From: Brachionus rotundiformis
Taxonomy: Eukaryota > Rotifera > Eurotatoria > Ploima > Brachionidae
Assembly (NCBI GenBank): GCA_016802295.1
Contig: JAESIW010000137.1
Coordinates: 4,728,450 to 4,792,449 of the forward strand
Reading direction: 5' to 3'
Length of the DNA stretch: 64,000 bases
Positions 11,739 to 23,370 of this stretch are shown piece after piece (the first letter of the stretch is position 1; the number at the start of each line of letters is the position of its first letter). Under the pieces are notes generated by a model. The model worked only from the letters and a program-made list of their open reading frames with translations, did no database searches and was not told the DNA's origin. The position numbers and the translations under genes are program-made.

Positions 11739-12851
11739 TATTTGGTTTTTAAGTTATCAGTTGGTTATGTATGTTCATAAGTTTTGTATCTTGATCAATA
11801 TATGAGTAAAGATATGACACGTTTCGTCAATTTTTTTTGTGATTAAACTATCATTTGAATTTTTGAATATTAAATGAAATAAATATATATTTGGTTAAAT
11901 AGATTTTTTTCTTTTTTTCAAATATTTACCTATTCTAGTTTGTCTTTATATGTTCTATTTAGCAAAATAAATCCTATACAATTCCAATTTTCAATTTCAT
12001 AGATATAATCCCGTGTATATATTTCAAAAGAGTATTCTTTAACAAATAGTTTATAATTTTTTTACTTTGTTTAGGGTAATTTAAAACTATTTCAACCCTT
12101 ATTTGCTTATGATCGATCCGATTGTGTTCGATCGATTGTGACAATTAGGTCAAATACCAAAACATTTCTTGAAATTTATTCATATATTGATCTAAATGTA
12201 CTTTTTAAACTAGTGATTAGTTTTAAATAAAAAAAATTAATTAATGATATATATTTAACAATTTTAACAAGCAAAATTGAATGTAAGATAACTTAGATTC
12301 TCTTTGATTTATGTCAAATTGTCAATTAATTCTTAGCAATAGATTTATTTAAGTGAAAATATCTTCAATTTTAAACTTAAAGCAAAATTAAAAAAGTTTA
12401 ATTAAAATTTGAACTATAAAAGAATTTTAAATAAAGATTCGCACGACTTTCAAGTTGAATCTTACCGAGTAAAGTAGATAAAAATTTCTTACTAAGTCTA
12501 AAAAGTGCCAAATGTTTGTCCAGAATTTCAACTAAATATAGTTACTAAATAAAATTAAAACTGAAGATTTACCACCCTAAATATCAGGTTTACTGTATTT
12601 AAACTTTTTATAAGGATCTTTTTGTTTTATCTATGATAAAAAAGTTACCAAAGCTCTCCCAAATTGCCATCCAGAATCAAGAATTTCATTTCGATTAGAT
12701 ATTTTTTAAAGAATTATGTTATGATTAAAATGATTTTTAATTCTTTAAAAAAATTATCAAAATATTCAAAAAATTTTAAGTTTTTGTGGAAAATTATGTT
12801 GAATGCGGGCAAAAGAAACCGGTCCATCTTGCTCAATCGATTTACTGCGCT

Positions 12852-13070
12852 TATATGATCGATTCTTCTGGCTTTTAGGAAAAATGATATATTTTTTTAT
12901 TTTGTGAGTCTTTTTAATAAAATGTTTTAAATATATATCTTGTTTTTATCAAATTTTCAATGGTCTTTTTAGAATTTTATTTTGTTCGACGTATTTTTGG
13001 CCTCCGTTTTTGCCTGGTCGGCTATTTTTGTCGGTCAAAAAATTGAACAGCAAGAAGAACCGATCATATA
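12852..13070. repeat. Widely spaced inverted repeat, foldback element candidate
   Basis: Bases 12852-12869 and 13053-13070 are reverse complements at 17 of 18 positions (core TATATGATCG.TTCTTCT). The interior contains GC-richer pieces unlike the flanks. A related half-copy, GGTCCATCTTGCTCAAT, lies just upstream near 12822. This looks like a small degenerate mobile element; no coding capacity was seen. Confidence 0.4.
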
Positions 13071-13091
13071 ACTACATTTAAAAAATTATTA

Positions 13092-13107
13092 TACACACAC
13101 ACACACA
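13092..13107. repeat. AC dinucleotide microsatellite
   Basis: Eight uninterrupted AC units in an otherwise A/T-rich stretch. Confidence 0.9.
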
Positions 13108-13835
13108 TTATCTATAATCTTTGATTGAATATTGAATTTATCATTTAATTTAAATCAACATGGTCAAAAATTAATATTAAAATAAGACTCGAAGTATTTG
13201 TTACTAAAAAAAATTATTTGCAGCATATCTAAGTGGACAATATTGATTTTTAGACAAATTTTATTTGAAAAAAATATATTTTTGATGAAAGCTATTCATA
13301 ATGTTTGGTAACATAATGGTTGGCTTTGTTCAACATAAAAGTATGTATCTGCGCTAGATTTAAAATTAAAAATAGTTAAAAGGATTTTATTTATTTGATA
13401 ATTTTTTAACATTATAAGTAAAATTTGATCATAATCTTCTTTTATCTTAGCTTCTAAATAAATGGTTCAAATGATTAGAATAAAATAAAATTCTTTTAAA
13501 CTATGTTAAATGAGGAACCTTTTCCATTGGGCCTTGTCCAAGTATTTAGACTAATTAGACTTTTTTCAGATAAAAGTAAATAGATAAAACTTATTCTTAT
13601 GAATTCATAAAAAAAAACTTTGAATATAAAAATAAATTAGTTGAATTTCGATGAAAATTTTTATTCAATCAAAATATTTAAATGTTCAAAATTTTCCTAA
13701 AGCAAAATAAAACAAACATTTTCTCAAATGTTAGATAAATTTTAATAAAATAATCAGATGATAAAAATCACGTGATCAAATTAGCTAAGTAGCTAAATTT
13801 AAATAAATTTGTGAGATTAAATTTCTTTATTTGAA

Positions 13836-16800
13836 ATGGAACAAGAATTAAATCGGTCATTAACCAGAAATGAAATAATTACATTGGAAAAAATAAAGAA
13901 CAAATGGAAAGAGCTCTCAATTGAAGTAAATCATCAAATAAACTAGCCCTGATTAATCTTTTTCACCAAAGGACATTATATTGGACGGTCTTTACTCAAA
14001 TTGTATTCGTTTAGTCCGCGAATACTTAGAGAAATATGTTAAAATTGATTTAAAGCCAAAAAGGATAACAGATGTAGGGCTCAAAACAGTGGTACAATTA
14101 CTTCTGGATAAAGATTTAGTTGGCGCCGAATTTTTACTTAATCAGCTGGTAAAAAATAAATAAATAAATAAAATTTTTTCGTTAAGTAAATTTTTATTTT
14201 AGAATTTTGATGTTAATCAAAAGCTTTATCAAATATGCTTTTTTACACCCTACAATAAGCTTAGAGATTACTTAATCTCAATTTTGGTTGAAAGAAATCA
14301 GCTTAATGATAAAGAACTCGAAACGATTGCCTATTTACGAAAACTGGAAGCAGCCTATCCGTCGCAATCTTTTACCAATGTCAGAGAATTAATTGCCAAA
14401 TTTAAAATTGATTCAGATAATGAAAAAAATGATCATTTTATAAGCAAAGATCTAGTTGATGTAAAAGAAACCTCAGATTCAAATCGTTATGCTCAAATAG
14501 TTCTTGAATGGATAAAAAATTGGTCAATCGATGACAGAGAAAAAATTCTTGCTGAAAGTATTATATTAGACATTAATAAGATAAACCAAATTCACGTAGA
14601 CCCTAAAATTGTTTGGTCAGTGTTAATCGAGCAAAATAAATTGAGCATGATTGTTGATTGGATCAATGGTAAAGAATCGCCTTTATTTGCCATAAATGTT
14701 GACCAAGAAATGATCGACAGCATACCAAATAATAAATACCTATTAGACTGGAATAAAGAGTATTTACTCAATCAATTAGCAAAGTAGAATTATTTATAAG
14801 ATTTTATAAAGCTATAATTTAAAATTTTTAGGATTAACAAGTTTGCTTCGAATGAGAAAGAAAACTTTAGCAGTCATCTTGACCGATTAAGCTCCAGTCA
14901 AACTTTGTTGACTAAAGAGATATTTGCTCAACGAAATGACCAATTTCATATTGATTTTATAAATTTGTTTAACAATACTAACAAGATACCTGCCAATTTG
15001 TTTTGGACCTATCTTGATGTTTACAAGTATGCTTTTTTAAATGTCAGTTTTAAATTTTATCTTTTTTAAAATTAAAGTGGAGTAAAAAACAAACCAATTG
15101 AAGATCTAATTACAAATGATATTCAGCAGACTAATTCATTGAAGCTGATGCTTTCTTTTCGCCAAGAGCCAAAAAATTTTTTAGATTTATCACTTAGAAA
15201 TTTGGAATACTGTTTGGATTCGGCAAAAAGTCTGGAACTTTCAGACATTTTTTCGCCTGATTACAAGGAATACACTTTAACTGCTTTGGCATTGTCACTT
15301 TACAAGGGTTCTACGCTGACCAACGTCAATATTGATCATCTGATTGACGAATATCCATCACTTCGCTACTTGACCAATACCAAACTTTCAGTTGAGCCAC
15401 CTACTGTATATGAACTATTACACAATCACTCAGAAATAGATGTTGGTAAATTTTTTCAATGGCAGAAGTCAAATACATTTTGTGACGAACTGACTACTTC
15501 ACAGCCAAATAATCAAATATTATCTTTCGAAAATGTCGAATTTGCCAAAAAATACTCATACAAAGATTCATTAGACTATTCTTATTTCCTTAAACAGCAT
15601 AGGCCATTTTATGCTTATTATTATCTAATGCGGACAATGCATGAGAGATATGGAAAAGTTAAAAAAGCCATGTAATTTTAACTGGTCAAAGTTGTAAATA
15701 ATTTTTTAAATATTTTGAAAGAATTGAGGAAGCTCGCCTTCGAACTCAGCTGATATTAATCCAGGACTTTCAGGACTATCGAACAGTTAGCTCTTGTATT
15801 CATTTTACCGAGTTAATTGACTCTGATTCATTTAAACTTAAACTAAATGTTCATCTAATGAACATTTTGTTTGAATCTTACGTAAAGCAGGGCATGGAAG
15901 AAGAAATGGCCAGAGAAAAATGCAGTTAAATTTTAAATTTTGTTTAAGTTACATGTTTTTTATTTTCTTTTTTTTTTAAGAAACCATTTTTACTGATTTT
16001 TTAATGGAAGAGATAGAGCCTAAAGAAATTCTTAATTTATTTGAAAACACAATAATTAATAATTTAATAGAAACTTATGACCAGAAATCAATGTTCACAA
16101 TGAGCGCATGTTTTGCCTGGTTGCCACTAATGTGTTTTTCTAGAACATACAATTTACCATACAGCATGAAGTATCTTCAATTGTGTGCCGAATCAAATAA
16201 ATGGCTTGTTTATTTGATATACTCTCAGTTGTATCAAATACCAAAGTTTCAGGTGATCAGTGGAATGGAATACTTTACGGACATTGGTCTAAAGCAACAT
16301 TTAGAATATGCTCTTCATAGTAATGCATTGTCTAAACATAATTCTGTTCTGCAATCAGCCAGTATCCAAGTTAAGGATGCTATCAAAAAGACTGAGAGTA
16401 AAATTTCATCACTGATCAGCTCTTCTAGCTGGTTCAAAAAGAAAAAAATCAAAAAAATAGATCAAACCAAAAGAAAAACAGGTACATCTGAGATTTATTT
16501 GAAAATTTATCTATTCAATTTATACAGATTCAAGTGACGAAAATGATTCTGAAGATTTTGAAGAAAGTCACCATCATCAGCATGAAAATAAAAATGGTAT
16601 TTAAATATGTCAAAATTAATTAGTTATTTTTGTTCAAGTTTTATTTCTTCAGAGACAATTGAGTTTGTTGATTTTTACGAATTGGTTTTGGATTGTGAAA
16701 AGTCACCAAGTCCAATTTTAAGACTTCAAATGGAAGCCTTGAAATGGAAGACGCCAGTTCTAGCTGTTTTTGCCACATTTTACCAAGTAAACTCAAATAA

Positions 16801-19800
16801 TAGAATTCTTAAATCAAAATAAATAAAATTTTGTTTCCAAAGGACCATGATACAATCAGCCTTTTATGCACTTTTTTGCATGCTTCAATGAAACTTCCAT
16901 TTAATCTACCACAATCCAAACTAGAGTCCAAGAACAAATCAAGCCTTTTTGACTTGAATGATTTAAAAAATGCTATCTACATTGCAGCATCAAGATCTTA
17001 TCTACGAACTCTTTCTAATTCTTTGAGAATATTTATACCAGTAAGAAAAATGAAAAAAAAAATTTATTTAAGTAATAATTTTTATTCTTTAAGAAAACAA
17101 TTTTAGACATCTACACCGAATTTTTATATTTTATATTCAGAAAAAAAGACCCCAATATGGCTCTAAAATTGTATTCAATGTATAAGACAGAGTTAATTAG
17201 ATCATCTCTAAATAAGCATCAACTGATCATTCCAATTGAATGGTTCGAAGAAGTGATACATAAGCTCACTCGTATAGCAGTGCTTAAATGTCAAACCATT
17301 GATGATTTGAGCACATTGAGCAAGCTTCTTGGATCTGATAATGAATATAAGCTATTCATTAAGCTCATTTATACATTAAAGAGTAATAATATTACTGTAT
17401 CTTGTGACAACTGGCTTGATATGTATGACAAAAGTGAGCAGTTTATGGAAATTTGTTTCAAATGTATAGAAGAATTACTTAAAATGGAAAAATTTGACCA
17501 AGCCGAGGAGCTTGCTGATTTTTGTGAGCTGAGCAAGGACAGAATCCATTTAGCTCGCTTTGCCAACCAAATAGAAGTGCTTAGGTTAAGCAATGATTTT
17601 GAGGAAATACTTGATTTTTGGAAACATGCTCACATTGAATTGATGAAAATTGGAATAAGGGACTCGGATTTTATTGATTTTTTAAAATTTCAAAATAGCC
17701 GATCAAGTTTAGTTTTGGAAAAAATTGTTCTATTGAACTTAATTTGCCAATTGGTTCCCAATGATAATGAGTCAAGTAAAAATTTGAGGCATTTGTTATT
17801 TCAGTTTGTTGTCGAGCACAGAAAAGTATTTTATTTTTCATTTCTCAACTAATTTAAATTAACCACATTTAATTTAAAAGAAAAATGAAATTGATAAAAT
17901 TCCTGATATTTTTAAAAAAATGCTGCTATTTGGCAAACATAATCAAGATCCAATTAAAGAACTTGTCGAATATGTTATCAAAGAGGGAAAAGTGAACGAT
18001 TTTTGTGATACAAATACGGCACTGAATGAACAAGTTTGATTAAATAGATAGAATTTTTTTGAAATTTATCTTTTCTATAAGGATAAAGATGCTTTAAACA
18101 TTCTACTCATTAATTTGGTTGATATTGGCAAACTGGCGCAGGCTTATTTGATTGCTAAATACTTTAAATATTATAACCAAGACTTCCGAATACTGCTAGT
18201 AATTTATTTGTCTAATACTATTTCTAATAGGACTTTTAATTGGCATAAGACTAGAAAAAAATTTTCTGTTATATTCCATTATCTATTTTTTTCAAAAAAT
18301 TGTTAAATTTATTAATTACTGAGTAACAGTGAGTAACTTTCAAATTTGGCATAAAAGATCAGAAAATAAAATTAAAAAAATGGACCTTATTAACTTGGTG
18401 TGACAAACATGAATGCATTAATTATTATTTTATATTCTGTTTTCTACCAAATTTCATAAGAGTTAATTGAGTGGAGAATTATTTGTATAAAAAATCTGTT
18501 TAAAAGATATTTAAATTTTAATTTTTTTTATAACTAGTCAAATGACTCGTTCGGTATTTCCAGTGTAAATAAAATTGATGAATATTTTTAAAATGAGTGA
18601 TATTATTTTGATTGTTTAAATTATTTATGCTTAAAAATTAAAAAGCCATGTTTAAGAATAAAAATGGATAATTCTGTGGCAAAATAAAGAAAAAAAAAAT
18701 TAATGAATTTTAAAAGTTAAAAAGATTATCCTACATTCTTTTTAATTTTGTAATTAAAGAATATGATTTATATTTGTCTGGAGATGATTGATCCTGAAGA
18801 GCTTGACTACTCTAATCAACCGATAGACACAACTTCATTCAAAACGACAAAATTGACAAATGTCCTGCGATCATTGTCACGACCAAATGAGCCACATGAA
18901 TCAGGCAATGCCAAAATGGAGTTCTTAAGCAAGCTAGTCTATCTGTGTAATTATGGAAACAAATTTTCCAAAAGAATAAAATTGGATTTTCTCCTTTCAA
19001 ATGAAATACTGAAAATATCATATTTAAAATTAATCAACGAAAATCAATGGATCATTCTCAAAAATCTTTTATATTCTCAAAATTCGAATAAATTTTCTGT
19101 AGCTAAAGACTTTGTCAAGATTTATGATCTAAATAAAAGTGTTCTAGCTGATTTTGTACTTAATGAATTTTTGCTTAACTTAAAGACAGCAAATGATCCA
19201 AATTCTTGTCTTATGTTCGAACCATTTGATAGCAAACAATTTTCAAAACTTGTCAAAATATTCGATAAAGAAATAAACCTTTTTGGAAATAAATTGTTGG
19301 AAAAAACGCGTCATCTATTATCAATACCAAAGTCAACAGAGGACTTTACCATTTTAACTGAATTGATCATTCGGTCACATGACTGCTTCTCTCAGTCATG
19401 TTCCATGGAAGGAATTTCAAATGTCCTACAAGCTTGTAAAATTTGTGCTGGAAAAATGCTCAAGGCTGAAGAGTTTAATCTCATGGTAATTTCAACATTG
19501 TTCTTTTAAATGATAAAAAAACATGATTAATTTTATATAGATCAGATTATTGATCGAAATTGGCCATTATAGCGAAATGACGTACATAATGGACTATTTG
19601 TGGAACAACCAGCACTTTGATATGCTCATTGGGAAAGGAAAAGTTGGATTTATTAAAATAGTGAAGAAATTGTATTCTCTTTTTCATTAAGGACAACAAA
19701 TTAAGGCTAGCTTTGCTCAATTATCTAAAACGCTACCATCCAAATGACCATAATACATACACAATGATTACTTTACATTTTACTATGCATAGAGAAATTG

Positions 19801-20561
19801 CCAAAATGCTCGAAGACGCTGCTTATGAACAGCTCAAATTGTTAGAAAATAGAAATTTAGGTTAAAAGAATTTAATTTAAAAAAATAAGTATCTATTTTT
19901 AAAGGCTATTATTTTTAAGAGAATACTCCTGAAACATTGACCGATTTACAGAGCATAACTGCATATTTTAGCGATGCAGCAAAAAGTTTTATGAAAGTAA
20001 AATGAGACAAATAAAAAAATTTTATTTAAATTGTTTAATTTTAATTCAAATTAGGAAGATTGTGTCAAACAAGCCGAAAATTGTATCAAAAAAGCAAGAT
20101 TAGTTGCTTTGCAGATAAAAATTTTGTCCACTGAGATCCAAATAGTGAACCTAAATCAGACCGATGTGACAAAATTTTTGTCAAGGCACACAAACTTTTA
20201 TGAAGCGTTCATTGTTGCTGAAGCATATGAGCGAATCACTGACCTATCTCTGGCTTTATTAAACCAATTTATTATAAATAATAATGTGAAATATTTTCAA
20301 GATTTTAAGATGTATTTAACTATTAATTGTAACACTGTTGAAGAGATAGTGAATAGATACAAACTGTGCATTGTCGATGGCAATTCTTTAGGAGAACACT
20401 CAATTGAAAATTTAAAAATTCTAGTCAAATGTTGTAAAGATATTGGATTTTTTTACCGCATGGCTTCCAGCTTAGATTTGACTGATTGGGCCATTAATGA
20501 AATATCTAACCAAAAATGTCTTTCTTTACTCAACGATATGATCTTAAACAAAAAATTGTGA
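13836..20561 (+). CDS. SPG11: Spatacsin (SPG11), short form
   Basis: Eighteen exons with continuous frame give 1774 aa: 13836-13925, 13972-14148, 14203-14783, 14832-15026, 15078-15671, 15722-15924, 15981-16481, 16528-16596, 16653-16786, 16843-17040, 17094-17825, 17881-18033, 18082-18198, 18760-19485, 19541-19642, 19692-19860, 19920-19996, 20055-20561. The C-terminal part matches the spatacsin C-terminal domain: LLIEIGHYSEMTYIMDYLW, then LRLALLNYLKRYHPND, then FYEAFIVAEAYE. Spatacsin works with spastizin and AP-5 in lysosome reformation and late-endosome traffic. An acidic, His-containing linker (exon 8) interrupts the helical repeats. Introns are about 45-65 bases except one of 561. Human spatacsin is near 2440 residues; here the N-terminal about 650-700 residues are not seen, so the first ATG may be a true short start or an internal one. 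Confidence 0.88.
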
Positions 20562-21919
20562 CTTTTTAAGACCGATAATATTTTTTTAAAGATTTTTTAA
20601 ATTTTGTAATTATATATAAACCGTACATTTATACAAGTAGCTTTTCTAGATTTATATTTTTTTAATTTTCTAATAATATTTATAAAGTTTAAATGCGCTA
20701 AAATTTTTATCTTAAATTTAAATTTATAAATGTATCATAAATAGTTTTAAGTAAAATATTTGAATTATTGACCTAATACATAACAATTTTAAAAAATATC
20801 TATCAAATCTTAACTATGAAATAATCCATTTTTTGATTTGAACTAATGAGTTTTGAATTAAACACCATAAAAGTTAAAAATGATTACTGGACAAAATTTT
20901 TCCAAAGGAAATTAAATTTAAAACCAGGTCAATACAATGTTTAAAAAATTCGCCTAATTATTTGAAAGATATTTTCAACTCTTGTAAAAATTACTCGTAT
21001 TAGAATATTACAGCTTTGTCTAAAGTAATAAAAAGTTGCCAAAATCTGAATTTTTCAGCCAATTCAAAATTATTTTTTTTAGTAAATATGATAAAAAAAA
21101 TCTGAAAACAACTAAAAAGGAAGCAAGCCTTGAAAATTTTGGAGCCAATGGTATCATAATTGAGTTCATTTCTATCTTTCTATCTTAAGTCAGATCCTTT
21201 GGAAAGATGTATGAACCTTAGTTGGTATTTTAGATAAACAAGAAATCATGATCCAAAAAAAAGGGTCAACAACTGTTAAATTTGGTTGAGTGATTATAAA
21301 TTTTAGTAGACTTAATTATTTTTCTTCACAACCATTTTTAGTTATATAATGATATATTTTAACCCAGTGAAGTTAACATTTTTTGTTCGTAGAGTTTATA
21401 AAGAATTTACATATAAATTTCTCTTTTGGCCAGACTTAGTATAATCATCTCATTTTTCAAATGTGAAACACAATTAAATATGATCACCTGAGTTTTTTAA
21501 TTATACTAAATTTTAATATTAATTAACTGAAGATTCGGTTAGATTTGCTATCAAAATAAAATTATAAATTAATTAAAATCGGCTGCATTTTAATAAAAAA
21601 TCATTTGGTTTTACCTTAGAATAATATTTTATTTTGGTTTAGCTCAATTTATTTTTTACGATTAAGATTAAATGATGATTTTAATAAAAAATATGCTTAA
21701 ATAAACTGAAATAAAAATTATTTTTGAATGCTTGGTTAGTATAAACAATTTTCATTCAATTTTCATTTAGAGCATACTAATATAATAATGTATATCTAAG
21801 GAGATTTTTAGTAGAAAATTTGGGATTATGCATTAGAATATGGAACCAAAATGTCCATTTAAAAAAATTGTTGTACAAAATATTAAATTAATTAAAAAAA
21901 ATATTTTTTTAGAATTAAA
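20562..21919. other. Intergenic stretch SPG11-UBE2N
   Basis: About 1.36 kb of A/T-rich DNA. No exon-like island or repeat recognised. Confidence 0.5.
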
Positions 21920-22431
21920 ATGTCCAATTTGTTGCCAACTCGTATATTAAAGGAAACTCAGCGCTTAATGCAAGAGCCGGTGCCAGGAATCAGCGCAATT
22001 CCAGATGAGTCAAATGCCAAATACTTTCATGTTATAATACTGGGACCAAGCGAATCACCGTACGAGGGCGGCTCCTTCAAATTGGAGCTCTATTTGCCTG
22101 AAGAATACCCAATGGCTCCGCCAAAGTAAAGTTTTATTTTTAAGCATAATTAAATGTATTGATTAAATTTTACAGAGTGAGATTTATGACAAAAATTTAT
22201 CATCCTAATATTGATAAACTTGGAAGAATTTGCTTAGACATTTTGAAAGATAAATGGTCACCAGCTCTTCAAATAAGGACGGTTCTTCTCTCAATTCAAG
22301 CTTTATTATCAGCTCCTAATCCGGACGATCCTCTAGACAATCAAGTAGCTAATCAATGGAAAATAAACGAGACAGAAGCAATTAAAACAGCCAAAGAATG
22401 GACCAAAAAGTATGCTGTAGATTCAAATTAG
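21920..22431 (+). CDS. UBE2N: Ubiquitin-conjugating enzyme E2 N (Ubc13)
   Basis: Two exons (21920-22125, 22176-22431) with a 50-base intron encode 153 aa, against 152 in human. The sequence is close to human UBE2N throughout: the PDESNAKYFHV and EEYPMAPPKVRFMTK segments, the active-site Cys in KLGRICLDILKDKWSPAL, the HPN motif (YHPNIDKL), and SAPNPDDPL. Ubc13 pairs with a Uev protein to build K63-linked ubiquitin chains in DNA-damage tolerance and innate signalling. The start is fixed by MSNLLPTRILKETQRL, which aligns with human MAGLPRRIIKETQRL. A TTTTTTTAG acceptor-like site lies 7 bases upstream of the ATG. An AATAAA lies near 22508. Confidence 0.97.
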
Positions 22432-22537
22432 AACCCAGCGCATGGTTATAGAAAGATTTCATGTAATTTAATTAACTTTCCCATAAACACATTAACCATT
22501 TATTTTTAATAAACTTACCGAAACGATTAATTCTACT

Positions 22538-22722
22538 AAAAAAAATTTATACTTAATCTTTTGTCTCATTTTTTTGAATGTTTTAATAAATTTTAGAATT
22601 TTAAGTTTTTAAATAAGGATTTAACTTAAACATAGAACTTATCAAATAGTTGTATAAAACTAAGAGCGTCCTTTTTAGATTATACATATGAACCAGTTTT
22701 CCTCGGAATTATATGTTCAAAT
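22538..22722. repeat. Left copy of a 185-bp duplication at the assembly gap
   Basis: Bases 22538-22722 recur at 23186-23370 with two visible single-base differences (T/C in the CTCAT/CTCAC run, T/A in TAGATT/TAGAAT). The copy ends exactly where the Ns begin. Most likely an unmerged overlap of contigs or haplotypes, not a biological tandem repeat. Confidence 0.9.
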
Positions 22723-23185
22723 NNNNNNNNNNNNNNNNNNNNNNNNNNNNNNNNNNNNNNNNNNNNNNNNNNNNNNNNNNNNNNNNNNNNNNNNNNNNNN
22801 NNNNNNNNNNNNNNNNNNNNNNNNNNNNNNNNNNNNNNNNNNNNNNNNNNNNNNNNNNNNNNNNNNNNNNNNNNNNNNNNNNNNNNNNNNNNNNNNNNNN
22901 NNNNNNNNNNNNNNNNNNNNNNNNNNNNNNNNNNNNNNNNNNNNNNNNNNNNNNNNNNNNNNNNNNNNNNNNNNNNNNNNNNNNNNNNNNNNNNNNNNNN
23001 NNNNNNNNNNNNNNNNNNNNNNNNNNNNNNNNNNNNNNNNNNNNNNNNNNNNNNNNNNNNNNNNNNNNNNNNNNNNNNNNNNNNNNNNNNNNNNNNNNNN
23101 NNNNNNNNNNNNNNNNNNNNNNNNNNNNNNNNNNNNNNNNNNNNNNNNNNNNNNNNNNNNNNNNNNNNNNNNNNNNNNNNNNNNN
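22723..23185. other. Assembly gap, 463 Ns
   Basis: A run of undetermined bases. Any ORF spanning it is an artefact. Confidence 1.
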
Positions 23186-23370
23186 AAAAAAAATTTATAC
23201 TTAATCTTTTGTCTCACTTTTTTGAATGTTTTAATAAATTTTAGAATTTTAAGTTTTTAAATAAGGATTTAACTTAAACATAGAACTTATCAAATAGTTG
23301 TATAAAACTAAGAGCGTCCTTTTTAGAATATACATATGAACCAGTTTTCCTCGGAATTATATGTTCAAAT
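23186..23370. repeat. Right copy of the 185-bp duplication at the assembly gap
   Basis: Starts at the first base after the Ns and repeats 22538-22722. See the left copy. Confidence 0.9.

Larger units (their letters stand above)
11739..13835. other. Divergent intergenic region between TMED and spatacsin
   Basis: About 2.1 kb with no convincing exon. Contains a foldback pair (12852-13070) and a short AC microsatellite (13092-13107). It was searched for the missing N-terminal part of spatacsin; nothing coding-like was found. Confidence 0.5.

Noticed and set aside
12664..12858. 64-codon plus-strand frame, Lys/Phe/Ile-rich
   Set aside because: Composition matches chance A/T-rich sequence, and it overlaps the foldback element; it does not resemble the spatacsin N-terminus.
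18199..18759. Possible extra spatacsin exon in the 561-base intron
   Set aside because: The frame past the donor at 18199 is A/T-rich and quickly closes; joining 18198 to 18760 keeps frame without it.
19643..19691. Alternative donor at 19661 for spatacsin exon 15
   Set aside because: It would leave an intron of about 31 bases, shorter than any other here; the donor at 19643 gives about 49 bases and a better match to the family.
22688..23260. Open frames spanning the N run
   Set aside because: They consist of undetermined bases; artefacts of the gap.
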